Assembly: GCF_016406105.1 (NCBI RefSeq)
Contig: NZ_CP066308.1
Coordinates: 2,081,501-2,145,500 of the forward strand
Direction of reading: 5' to 3'
Source of the DNA: Brevibacillus composti
GTDB lineage: Bacteria; Bacillota; Bacilli; Brevibacillales; Brevibacillaceae
Length of the DNA stretch: 64,000 nt
The notes below the pieces were generated by a model. The model did not search any database and was not told the origin of the DNA. It saw nothing but the letters and a program-made list of their open reading frames with translations. Numbering within the stretch: the first letter of the stretch is position 1; the number at the start of each line of letters is the position of its first letter. Positions 17,097 to 25,135 of the stretch are shown here, piece by piece. Position numbers and translations under genes: made by a program.

Positions 17097-18386
17097 ATGG
17101 CAGATTTACGCATCAATTTGGCCGGTATCGAGTCGCCGAATCCATTTTGGCTCGCTTCGGCACCGCCCACCAACTCCGGTTATCAGGTGCAGCGGGCTTT
17201 TGAAGCGGGCTGGGGCGGGGCCGTATGGAAGACCTTGGGGGAGCCGATCATCAATGTGACCTCCCGCTTTGCCGCTCTCCATTACGGCGGGCAGCGGGTG
17301 ATGGGCTTCAACAATATTGAGCTGATTACGGACCGGCCGCTTGAAGAGAATTTGCGAGAGATGGAAGAGACCAAGCGGCTCTACCCCAAGCACACCTTGA
17401 TCGCCTCGCTCATGGTAGAGCACAAGCGGGAGGCTTGGCATGAGATCGTCAAGCAGGTAGAGGCGGTCGGCGTCGATGGGCTGGAGCTGAACTTCGGCTG
17501 TCCGCACGGCATGGCGGAACGGGGGATGGGCTCGGCAGTCGGACAGCATCCCGATCTGATCCGGCAGCAGGTCGAGTGGGTCAAAGAAGTGGCCGAGACG
17601 CCCGTCATCGTCAAACTGACGCCGAACATCACAGACATCCGCTATACGGCACGGGCTGCCTCGGAGGGAGGCGCGGACGCGATCAGCATGATCAACACGA
17701 TCAACAGCCTGATGGGGGTGGATCTGGATTCCTGGCTGCCCATTCCGCATGTCGATGGAAAAGGAGCCCACGGGGGCTACTGCGGTCCTGCAGTCAAACC
17801 GATCGCACTCAACATGGTGGCCGAGTGCGCCCGCGATCCCCATGTCGGCATCCCGATCTCGGGTATCGGCGGCATCTCCACCTGGCAGGATGCGGTAGAA
17901 TTCCTGCTCATGGGTGCCAGCGGCGTACAGGTATGTACAGCGGCGATGCATCACGGCTTCCGCATCGTCGAAGACATGATCGACGGTCTGAACAACTATC
18001 TCGATCAGCGCGGCATCGCTTCGGTGATGGACATCGTGGGCAAAGCCGTCCACACCTATTCGGACTGGGGCAACCTGAATCTGAACTACAAGATCGTCGC
18101 ACGCATCCACGAAGAGACCTGCATCAACTGCAACAAGTGCCATATCGCCTGTGAGGATACGTCTCATCAATGCATCGACATCGTCAGGGATGAGCGCACC
18201 GGCAAGGAAAAGCTGGTCGTCCGGGAAGAGGATTGCGTCGGCTGCAATCTCTGCTCCATCGTCTGCCCGGTCGAGGGAACGATTGAGATGGTGGAGATTC
18301 CCACGGGAGAGCCGCCGCTTACCTGGAACCAGCGTCAGGCAGCGCTGGCGGCGGGCAAAAGCTGCGGGATCGAGAGCGAGTCATAA
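17097..18386 (+). CDS. preA: NAD-dependent dihydropyrimidine dehydrogenase, PreA subunit
   Basis: Catalytic FMN subunit that reduces uracil or thymine to the 5,6-dihydro form, the first step of the reductive pathway. 429 residues. It has a dihydroorotate-dehydrogenase-like barrel (LNFGCPHGMAERGMG, GGYCGPAVKPIA with the likely catalytic cysteine). A C-terminal ferredoxin domain follows with CINCNKCHIAC and CVGCNLCSIVCP for two [4Fe-4S] clusters. The ATG was chosen for its AAGGAGG site; the frame opens nine codons earlier with an Arg-rich stretch. Together with PreT it replaces the single-chain eukaryotic enzyme. Confidence 0.93.
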   Translation: MADLRINLAGIESPNPFWLASAPPTNSGYQVQRAFEAGWGGAVWKTLGEPIINVTSRFAALHYGGQRVMGFNNIELITDRPLEENLREMEETKRLYPKHTLIASLMVEHKREAWHEIVKQVEAVGVDGLELNFGCPHGMAERGMGSAVGQHPDLIRQQVEWVKEVAETPVIVKLTPNITDIRYTARAASEGGADAISMINTINSLMGVDLDSWLPIPHVDGKGAHGGYCGPAVKPIALNMVAECARDPHVGIPISGIGGISTWQDAVEFLLMGASGVQVCTAAMHHGFRIVEDMIDGLNNYLDQRGIASVMDIVGKAVHTYSDWGNLNLNYKIVARIHEETCINCNKCHIACEDTSHQCIDIVRDERTGKEKLVVREEDCVGCNLCSIVCPVEGTIEMVEIPTGEPPLTWNQRQAALAAGKSCGIESES

Positions 18387-18466
18387 GTTTTAGCCGGATG
18401 GAGCCTCTTTCAGCAGGCAACAGGCAATATGCCCCTATGGGGCCGGGAAAATAAGGAGGGGTAGCG

Positions 18467-19852
18467 ATGAAAAAATGGATTCGCGGCGGTACGGTGGTGA
18501 CGGCAGCCGATACCTATCAAGCGGATGTGTTAATTGAAGGAGAGCGAGTGAGCGCGATCGGCCATCATTTGCCCGTCGAGGATGCGGAAGTGATCGACGC
18601 CAGCGGATGCTATGTCCTGCCGGGAGGGATCGATCCGCATACGCATCTCGACATGCCGTTTGGCGGTACGGTAACGGCCGATGATTTCTTCACCGGAACC
18701 AGGGCGGCGGCATTTGGCGGAACGACCAGCATCGTTGATTTTTGCCTGACGAAAAAGGGGGAGACGCTCCGCTCCGCGATCGCCACCTGGCATGAAAAGG
18801 CCCGCGGCAAAGCAGTCATCGACTACGGCTTTCACCTGATGATCGCGGAAGCCAATGACCAGGTGCTGGAAGAGCTGGAGAGCGTCATCGCTTCCGAGGG
18901 GGTCACATCGCTGAAGGTATTCATGGCCTACAAAAACGTCTTCCAAGCCGATGACGAGACATTGTTCAAGACGCTGGTCCGGGCCAAAGAGCTGGGGGCA
19001 TTGGTCCAGGTGCATGCGGAGAATGGCGACGTACTCGACTACTTGACCAAAAAGGCCTTGGCCGAGGGGAATACCGCTCCGATCTACCACGCCTACACCA
19101 GACCGGCGGAAGCGGAGGGCGAAGCGACGGGCAGAGCGATCGCGCTCACGGCGCTGGCCGACTCCCAGCTCTACGTCGTTCACGTCTCTTGCGCGTCGGC
19201 GGTCCAGCGCATCGCGGAGGCGCGCGAAAAGGGCTGGAATGTGTACGGCGAGACGTGCCCGCAATACCTGGCGCTGGACATCAGCGTCATGGACCAGCCT
19301 GACTTCGAAGGAGCCAAGTACGTCTGGTCGCCGCCGCTGCGCGAGAAATGGAATCAGGAGGTTCTCTGGAGCGCCTTGAAAAACGGCATTTTGCAAACGG
19401 TCGGCTCCGATCATTGTCCGTTTAATTTCTCGGGGCAAAAGGAACTGGGCCGGGACGATTTCACCAAGATCCCGAACGGCGGACCCCTCATCGAAGACCG
19501 GATGGCGATCCTCTACTCCGACGGCGTGCGAGAGGGCAGGATCAGTTTGAACCAATTTGTCGACGTCTGCTCGACAAAGGCGGCGAAGCTGTTTGGGATG
19601 TTTCCGTGCAAAGGAACGATCGCCGTAGGTTCCGATGCCGACATCGTGATCTTTGATCCGCAGGTAAAGCGGACGATTTCGGCAAAGACCCATCATATGA
19701 ACGTCGATTACAATCCCTTCGAGGGGAAAGAGGTATACGGCGAAGTGGTGTCTGTCCTGTCCAGGGGTTCGTTTGTCGTGCGCGACAAGCAATTCGTCGG
19801 CCAGGCAGGCAGCGGCCAGTTCATCAAACGGTCGACATTTGCCCAGCCGTAA
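18467..19852 (+). CDS. hydA: Dihydropyrimidinase (D-hydantoinase family)
   Basis: Opens dihydrouracil or dihydrothymine to N-carbamoyl-beta-amino acids, and usually also hydantoins. 461 residues. The binuclear zinc site is intact: His58 and His60 (DPHTHLD), carboxylated Lys150 (SLKVFMAY), His in HAENGD and VVHVSCAS, and Asp315 (GSDHCPF). Length and residue numbers match the bacterial D-hydantoinase family closely. The GGAGGGG site is good. Second enzymatic step, placed after preA and before the amidase. Confidence 0.95.
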   Translation: MKKWIRGGTVVTAADTYQADVLIEGERVSAIGHHLPVEDAEVIDASGCYVLPGGIDPHTHLDMPFGGTVTADDFFTGTRAAAFGGTTSIVDFCLTKKGETLRSAIATWHEKARGKAVIDYGFHLMIAEANDQVLEELESVIASEGVTSLKVFMAYKNVFQADDETLFKTLVRAKELGALVQVHAENGDVLDYLTKKALAEGNTAPIYHAYTRPAEAEGEATGRAIALTALADSQLYVVHVSCASAVQRIAEAREKGWNVYGETCPQYLALDISVMDQPDFEGAKYVWSPPLREKWNQEVLWSALKNGILQTVGSDHCPFNFSGQKELGRDDFTKIPNGGPLIEDRMAILYSDGVREGRISLNQFVDVCSTKAAKLFGMFPCKGTIAVGSDADIVIFDPQVKRTISAKTHHMNVDYNPFEGKEVYGEVVSVLSRGSFVVRDKQFVGQAGSGQFIKRSTFAQP

Positions 19853-19900
19853 ATGTGGCAGGCAGCGGCTCGCAACAGATGCAAGAAGGAGGGGGCGGCG

Positions 19901-20791
19901 ATGGGAAACAAGGTGACCATCGGCCTGATTCAGGCAAAAAATGAGGTGCACGGTGATGAACCCGTACACGTGCACAAAGAAAAAGCGATCGAAAAGCATG
20001 TGAGCATGATGCGGGAGGCTGCGGCCAAAGGAGCGCAAATCATCTGCCTGCAGGAAATCTTTTACGGCCCGTATTTCTGTGCAGAACAGAGCACCAAATG
20101 GTATGAAGCGGCTGAAGAAATACCGGATGGGCCGACCGTCAGGCAGTTTCAGGAACTGGCAAAAGAGCTCGGAACCGTGCTGATCCTGCCGATCTACGAG
20201 CGTGTGGGCATCGGGACTTATTACAATACGGCGGCGGTGATCGACGCGGACGGCAGCTACCTGGGCAAGTACAGAAAACAGCATATTCCCCATGTGGGCG
20301 TAGGAGAAAAGGGCTGCGGCTTCTGGGAAAAATATTATTTTAAACCGGGCAATCTGGGTTATCCCGTCTTTGAGACCGCTTTTGCCAAAATCGGCGTCTA
20401 CATCTGCTATGACCGTCATTTTCCGGAGGGAGCGAGGCTGCTCGGCCTGAACGGCGCAGAGATTATCTTCAATCCGTCGGCTACTGTAGCGGGACTCTCC
20501 GAGTACCTCTGGAAGCTGGAGCAGCCTGCCCACGCGGTAGCCAACGGGTACTACGTGGCCGCGATCAACAGGGTGGGCGTGGAGGAGCCATGGGCGATGG
20601 GGGAATTCTACGGCCAGTCCTATCTGGTTGATCCGCGCGGTCAGTTTGTCGCCATCGGCAGCAGAGATCGGGACGAAGTGATCATCGGGGAGATGGACCG
20701 AAATCTCATCCACCAGGTGCGGGATACGTGGCAATTCTACCGGGACCGCAGACCGGAGACCTACGAGGATATGGTGAAGCTGTTGCCCTGA
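19901..20791 (+). CDS. Nitrilase-family amidase, likely beta-ureidopropionase
   Basis: Hydrolyses N-carbamoyl-beta-alanine to beta-alanine, CO2 and ammonia if the context is a guide. 296 residues of the carbon-nitrogen hydrolase fold with the catalytic triad Glu52 (LQEIF), Lys126 (KYRKQHIPH) and Cys169 (YICYDRHFPEG). The ATG follows an AAGGAGG site; an open extension of 16 codons upstream lacks one. It is 48 bases after the dihydropyrimidinase gene and ends in a terminator. The sequence is also close to N-carbamoylputrescine amidases, but position favours the pyrimidine role. Confidence 0.87.
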   Translation: MGNKVTIGLIQAKNEVHGDEPVHVHKEKAIEKHVSMMREAAAKGAQIICLQEIFYGPYFCAEQSTKWYEAAEEIPDGPTVRQFQELAKELGTVLILPIYERVGIGTYYNTAAVIDADGSYLGKYRKQHIPHVGVGEKGCGFWEKYYFKPGNLGYPVFETAFAKIGVYICYDRHFPEGARLLGLNGAEIIFNPSATVAGLSEYLWKLEQPAHAVANGYYVAAINRVGVEEPWAMGEFYGQSYLVDPRGQFVAIGSRDRDEVIIGEMDRNLIHQVRDTWQFYRDRRPETYEDMVKLLP

Positions 20792-20836
20792 TCGGGCCGA
20801 AATGGGTTGGAAAGACAAGAGGTTCGCCCAGAAGCA

Positions 20837-20870
20837 GGGAGGCGTGAGAAATTACGCCCCCTTTTTTTCC
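20837..20870 (+). terminator. Rho-independent terminator of the pyrimidine catabolic operon
   Basis: GGGAGGCGT pairs with ACGCCCCC (one A-C mismatch) over an eight-base loop, followed by seven T. Confidence 0.75.
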
Positions 20871-20917
20871 TTTTGAGGTTTACAGTTGGCAGGAAACGGG
20901 AAGTAGGAGGGTAAGAG

Positions 20918-21442
20918 ATGAAGCAAATCGTCTATCGGGGAGTCGAATATCAGGAAGCCGTCCGCGTGGTCAAATCGCAGCGGTACGAGAGGCATGAGCG
21001 CAGGCAATTCGTTAATGGCGCCATTGCCAAGGCCGTATTCGGAACCGGTGTCTATCTCGTCAGCAGCAAGAAAATCGCGGCGCAATATGCGATCTGCCAT
21101 GCCGAGACGACCTGGGACCAGGCTGCGATTCTCGCGCAGGAGCTGGATACGGACAAACTTTTTTGCCTGCACGAGGGCTACGGTGAAAATCAGCTGCGCA
21201 CCGACGCTTTGCGCGAGCTCTATACGGAGCAGGAATTGATCCAAAAGGCAGAGGGGCTGTCTCACCGCGAATGGCTGGATTGGACAGGAGAAGCGATTCG
21301 TCGCTACCTGCTGGCCAAGGGGTATGAAGGAATCAGCTACCGGATTTCCGATGAGCTGACCTATTACATTTGCTATAGGCCTGAGCGGCAAATCGCAAAT
21401 ATTTCACTCTATTCTGTATTCGATTTGGGAGTTTCGTCGTAA
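20918..21442 (+). CDS. ADP-ribosyltransferase-fold-like protein, uncharacterised
   Basis: 174 residues, not a family I can name. The order of short motifs resembles ADP-ribosyltransferases: YRG near residue 6, then [18 protein letters not shown] (43-60, like the G-x-Y-hydrophobic, x, Ser/Thr, AxxYA block), LFCLHEGYG, and near the end [10 protein letters not shown] followed by a [11 protein letters not shown] strand. In that reading Arg7 and a Glu in the last third (for example in KGYEGIS) would be NAD-contacting residues. A GGGAGGAGGG-type site precedes the ATG. It lies between the catabolic operon's terminator and the chemoreceptor, with no obvious antitoxin next to it. Fold assignment is pattern-based only. 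Confidence 0.55.
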   Translation: MKQIVYRGVEYQEAVRVVKSQRYERHERRQFVNGAIAKAVFGTGVYLVSSKKIAAQYAICHAETTWDQAAILAQELDTDKLFCLHEGYGENQLRTDALRELYTEQELIQKAEGLSHREWLDWTGEAIRRYLLAKGYEGISYRISDELTYYICYRPERQIANISLYSVFDLGVSS

Positions 21443-21543
21443 AACTATCGACTTGTCCATCTCCCTTTGGTAGAATTAGACATTATTCGACTAATTTCAT
21501 CAAATATAAAAAGATTTTGGTAATAAGGAGATGGAGATGTGAC

Positions 21544-23343
21544 ATGAAAAAACTATTTAGCAAGTTCAAGCCACGAAAAAAGCAGGACGCTCCGCGCAGT
21601 CAGAAGCTGAAGAAGCTCGGAAACATGAGACTCAATGTGCTCCGCAATCTAAAAACCAGAACGAAATTGATCAGTCTGGTTGTATTGATGGGCGTATTTA
21701 TGGCAGCTGTTGGCGCGACCGGGTTGTTCAACCTGATGAAGGCGGAAAGCCGCATGACGACCATGTACGAGGATCAGCTCCTGCCGGTCAAATGGATCAA
21801 TGAGCTCCGCACCGAAACCAGGCAGATCGAAGGTCTCATCTATAAAATGATGCTCGAATCCAGCCCGTCCAAGCTGCGCGACTACAAGCAGCAGTATGGC
21901 GATCTGGTTACCCGTTCGGACGAGTTGTTGGCACAGCTCGAGGCGACTGGGAACAGCGATAAGGAAAAAGAAATCCTGGAAACCCTTCGCATGCTTTTGG
22001 ACAAATACCGCAGCGATCAGAATGTGGTCATCAAGCTGATCGACGAGGGGAATGCGGATGAAGCATTTGCCTTTTTCCGCGCGACAGAATCGACGCTGAA
22101 CGGAATTAACCAGGAATTAAAAGGGTGGGCCAGTTTCAAAGAGACCTATGCGGAAGAGATGAACAATACGAATACGCAAGAGGCGAAGACCGTTGAAATG
22201 TTGATGGCCGTCATCGCCATCATGGCCATCGTCCTCTCACTGGGCCTCGGCTTTACGATTGCGCGCCTGATTGCCAATCCTCTCCGCGAGGTCGCTTCTC
22301 GACTGGAGGAGCTCGCATCGGGCAACCTGAATGTAGAGCCGATCGACGACCTCGGTCGAGACGAAGCAGGCGTCCTGGCGGCGGCCTTCAATCGCCTGGC
22401 GGCAGAGCTGAGACAGCTGATCGAACAGGTAAAGATCGCCAGCGAACAGGTGGCTTCTTCTTCCCAGCAACTCCATGCCAGTGCGGAAATGACCGCGCAA
22501 TCCGCGCAGCAAGCGGCGGAAGCGATCGAAGAGATCGCTTCTGGCACCGAAGTGCAAAGTCAGCGCACAGCTGAAGGGGTACGCGTCATGGAAGAAATGG
22601 CGCTGGCCGTACAGCGTATCGCGGAGACTTCCGGCACCGTATCGGAATTTTCCGGACAAGCTGCCAAGGAAGCAGAGCAGGGCAATGAGCGCGTTCAGTC
22701 CGCTGTTCAGCAGATGAGCGCGATCAATGAAGCCGTAAGCCGCGCTTCTGCGCTGGTGCAATCACTGGGTGTGCGATCGGATGCCATCGGCGAGATCGTG
22801 CAGGTGATCACCGGGATTGCTTCGCAAACCAATCTGCTCGCGTTGAACGCCGCGATCGAAGCGGCACGGGCCGGAGAACAGGGACGCGGATTTGCCGTAG
22901 TTGCCGATGAAGTGCGCAAGCTGGCGGAACAATCCGAGCAGTCGGCACGCGAGATCGAGCGCCTGATCCAAGACATCCAGAAGGAAACAGCGCAAGTCGT
23001 CAGCGCGATTGACCAAGGAACACAGGAAGCCGAGGCAGGAAGCGTCATCGTACGGGAAGCAGGGGAGGCGTTCCAGCGCATCGTGGTTTCTTCCCATACG
23101 ATTGCGGGACAAGTACAGGAAGTATCCGCAGCCACGGAAGAAATGTCGGCAAGCATCCAGCAGATCGTCTCTTCGATGGATGAGATGAAGCGCTTGTCCG
23201 AAGAAGCTGCGGATCATACCCAGGGTGTGGCGGCCAACTCGGAGGAGCAGCTGGCGGCGATGCAGGAAATTGCCTACTCCAGCGAAAATTTGAGCAAGCT
23301 GTCGCATGAGCTGCAAGAGTCGATCAGCCGTTTTAACATCTAA
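21544..23343 (+). CDS. Methyl-accepting chemotaxis protein
   Basis: Membrane chemoreceptor, 599 residues. A basic cytoplasmic N-terminus (1-40) precedes helix TM1 (about 42-64), an extracytoplasmic four-helix-bundle-type sensor, TM2 (about 219-240), a HAMP domain and a long coiled signalling domain. The hairpin tip is [24 protein letters not shown] with [15 protein letters not shown]. The ATG was chosen for the nearer GGAG site; the frame opens nine codons earlier. It sits between pyrimidine-degrading enzymes and a nucleobase permease, so pyrimidines or related amides are plausible attractants. The ligand is not shown by the sequence. A terminator follows. Confidence 0.92.
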   Translation: MKKLFSKFKPRKKQDAPRSQKLKKLGNMRLNVLRNLKTRTKLISLVVLMGVFMAAVGATGLFNLMKAESRMTTMYEDQLLPVKWINELRTETRQIEGLIYKMMLESSPSKLRDYKQQYGDLVTRSDELLAQLEATGNSDKEKEILETLRMLLDKYRSDQNVVIKLIDEGNADEAFAFFRATESTLNGINQELKGWASFKETYAEEMNNTNTQEAKTVEMLMAVIAIMAIVLSLGLGFTIARLIANPLREVASRLEELASGNLNVEPIDDLGRDEAGVLAAAFNRLAAELRQLIEQVKIASEQVASSSQQLHASAEMTAQSAQQAAEAIEEIASGTEVQSQRTAEGVRVMEEMALAVQRIAETSGTVSEFSGQAAKEAEQGNERVQSAVQQMSAINEAVSRASALVQSLGVRSDAIGEIVQVITGIASQTNLLALNAAIEAARAGEQGRGFAVVADEVRKLAEQSEQSAREIERLIQDIQKETAQVVSAIDQGTQEAEAGSVIVREAGEAFQRIVVSSHTIAGQVQEVSAATEEMSASIQQIVSSMDEMKRLSEEAADHTQGVAANSEEQLAAMQEIAYSSENLSKLSHELQESISRFNI

Positions 23344-23409
23344 TGGCGGCGAAGAACCAATCGAACAAAGCCATGCCGTATGAATGATGTCATGCCGAAC
23401 ACATAGGAA

Positions 23410-23443
23410 AAAGAGAGGCTCTTTCGAGGGCCTCTCTTTTTAT
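23410..23443 (+). terminator. Rho-independent terminator after the chemoreceptor gene
   Basis: AAAGAGAGGC and GCCTCTCTTT form a ten-base stem with a ten-base loop and T-run. The A-rich left arm lets it work for the convergent permease gene too. Confidence 0.85.
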
Positions 23444-23475
23444 GGGGCTGTGCAAACGATTCGATGGCAACCCCC

Positions 23476-24966
23476 TCAGGATGCGCGGGACTCCGCTTGG
23501 TGCGCGGTGATCTCCTCATACTCTTTTTCGCTGATCAGGCTGCTGTTGTTTTTCATGAACAGCGTGTACAGGGCAAGCGAGATCAACAATCCGATGGTCC
23601 ATGCGTTATCCCAGATGAAACCGAGTCCGGGGATCAGCTTGCTGATAAATGGGACGGCAATCCCGATGGCCATGGCCCACACTGCACTCCAGTTGAATCC
23701 GCCCGTGTACGAATAGATGCCGTTTGTCCGGTACAGCTCCGTCAGGTGAATCCGCCGCTTGCGCACCAGCCAGTAATCGGCGATGGCAATGCCGTCAATC
23801 GGGCCGAGGAGGGCGGCATACGTTCCCAGCCACAGAAAGATGTAGTTGCCAAAATTGTCGAGAATGTACCAGGGCTGCATCGCAAGCGCTGCCACTCCGG
23901 TGATGATCGCGCCGGCCCCAAAGGTCATCTTGCGCGGCGCCAGATTCTCGATGGCCCGGGCAGGTGCGACGACATTGGCGGCGACGTTCGTGGTCAGCGT
24001 GGCGAGGATAATGCCGATAGTGCCCAGGAAGATGGCAAAAGGAGAAAATTTGGCCAGGACGGCGGCAGGATCCCAGATCGCTTCTCCGTAGATGACGACC
24101 GTAGCGGATGCGACGGCCACACCGATGAACGAGAAGCCTCCCATGGTCGTCGGCAGGGCGGTCGACTGTCCGACGATTTGCGCTTTTTGACTTTTCGCGT
24201 AGCGGCAGAAGTCGGGAATATTCAGCGCCATGGTCGCCCAGAAGGCAATGGCTCCGGTGAGGGAGGGGAAGAAGACAATGAGGAATTCACCGACGGTATT
24301 GAATTTGGAAGGGGCAGACAGCATCGGTCCCCATCCGCCAGCAGTGGTGAGCGCCCAGACCAGCAGTGCGAGGGACATGATGATCAGGATAGGAGCGGCC
24401 CAGAACTCCATTTTCTTGATGGCCTCTGGTCCTCTGTAGGCAATCCATACGTTGAGCGCCCAGAATCCGAAAAAGGCGATCCAGGTATGCCCGGCTACAT
24501 TTTCCCATCCGCTCATCGACATAAGCAGCGTGTCAATGGCAGTGCCGCCGAACCAGCAGTTGATCCCAAACCAGCCGGCTCCTACCAATCCGCGAGCGAC
24601 GGCAGGGATGTGGGCCCCTCTGGAGCCGAACCAGAGGCGGGCATAGACGGGGTACGGGATGCCAAACTTGGTGCCTGCGTGGGAATTGAGGAGGATCGGA
24701 ATAAGGACAATACAGTTCCCCAGGATAATGGTCAATATGGCCTGCCACCAATTCATCCCCAGGGCGATCAATCCGGCGGCGAGCGAGTACGCAGGCAAGC
24801 AGATGGACATGCCGATCCAAAGACTGGCAAAGTTGTAAGAGGTCCAGTTATGCTCTTCCATCGTCGTGGGCCGAAGTCCCTCGTTGAAGAGCGGACTGTC
24901 CTTGATCAGATGTTCACCTTCTTTCGTCAATGTGACGATCCCGCCCGCATCTACTTGCGTCTTCAT
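23476..24966 (-). CDS. NCS1 family nucleobase/hydantoin/allantoin permease
   Basis: Cation-coupled importer, 496 residues with about twelve membrane helices. The N-terminal block NWTSYNFASLWIGMS and GIPYPVYARLWFGSRGAHIPA are hallmarks of the NCS1 (Mhp1, PucI) family. The C-terminal tail is short and hydrophilic. A GGAGGG site precedes the ATG. Position opposite the reductive pyrimidine operon suggests uracil, thymine or their dihydro forms as substrate; allantoin and hydantoins are alternatives in the same family. An upstream TATAAT on the minus strand (25035-25040) may be its -10 box. Confidence 0.9.
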   Translation of the reverse strand: MKTQVDAGGIVTLTKEGEHLIKDSPLFNEGLRPTTMEEHNWTSYNFASLWIGMSICLPAYSLAAGLIALGMNWWQAILTIILGNCIVLIPILLNSHAGTKFGIPYPVYARLWFGSRGAHIPAVARGLVGAGWFGINCWFGGTAIDTLLMSMSGWENVAGHTWIAFFGFWALNVWIAYRGPEAIKKMEFWAAPILIIMSLALLVWALTTAGGWGPMLSAPSKFNTVGEFLIVFFPSLTGAIAFWATMALNIPDFCRYAKSQKAQIVGQSTALPTTMGGFSFIGVAVASATVVIYGEAIWDPAAVLAKFSPFAIFLGTIGIILATLTTNVAANVVAPARAIENLAPRKMTFGAGAIITGVAALAMQPWYILDNFGNYIFLWLGTYAALLGPIDGIAIADYWLVRKRRIHLTELYRTNGIYSYTGGFNWSAVWAMAIGIAVPFISKLIPGLGFIWDNAWTIGLLISLALYTLFMKNNSSLISEKEYEEITAHQAESRAS

Positions 24967-25084
24967 GGGTATATCCCTCCTTTGTGGGAAGATGAGTGCC
25001 CGAATCAGGCAGGGACTCGGACACAGGATGCTACATTATATTGGGCGGGCCAACCGCTGATTACAGAATTTTCGCATAATGACA

Positions 25085-25113
25085 AGAAAAAGCGCCCGGC
25101 AAACGCCAGGCAC
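25085..25113 (-). terminator. Terminator of the UbiD-family gene (minus strand)
   Basis: Read on the minus strand, GTGCCTGGC and GCCGGGCGC pair over a four-base loop and a TTTTTC run follows. It lies 23 bases beyond the stop codon. Confidence 0.75.
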
Positions 25114-25135
25114 TGTTTCGTTTGATCAAAGCGAT

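Noticed and set aside
18530..20818. Minus-strand open frame of 762 codons opposite dihydropyrimidinase and the amidase
   Set aside because: Fully antisense to two genes with intact active sites; composition is that of a shadow frame.
23464..25125. Plus-strand frame of 553 codons opposite the NCS1 permease
   Set aside because: Extremely rich in Gly, Arg, Asp and Gln, no motif, no ribosome site; antisense shadow of the permease.
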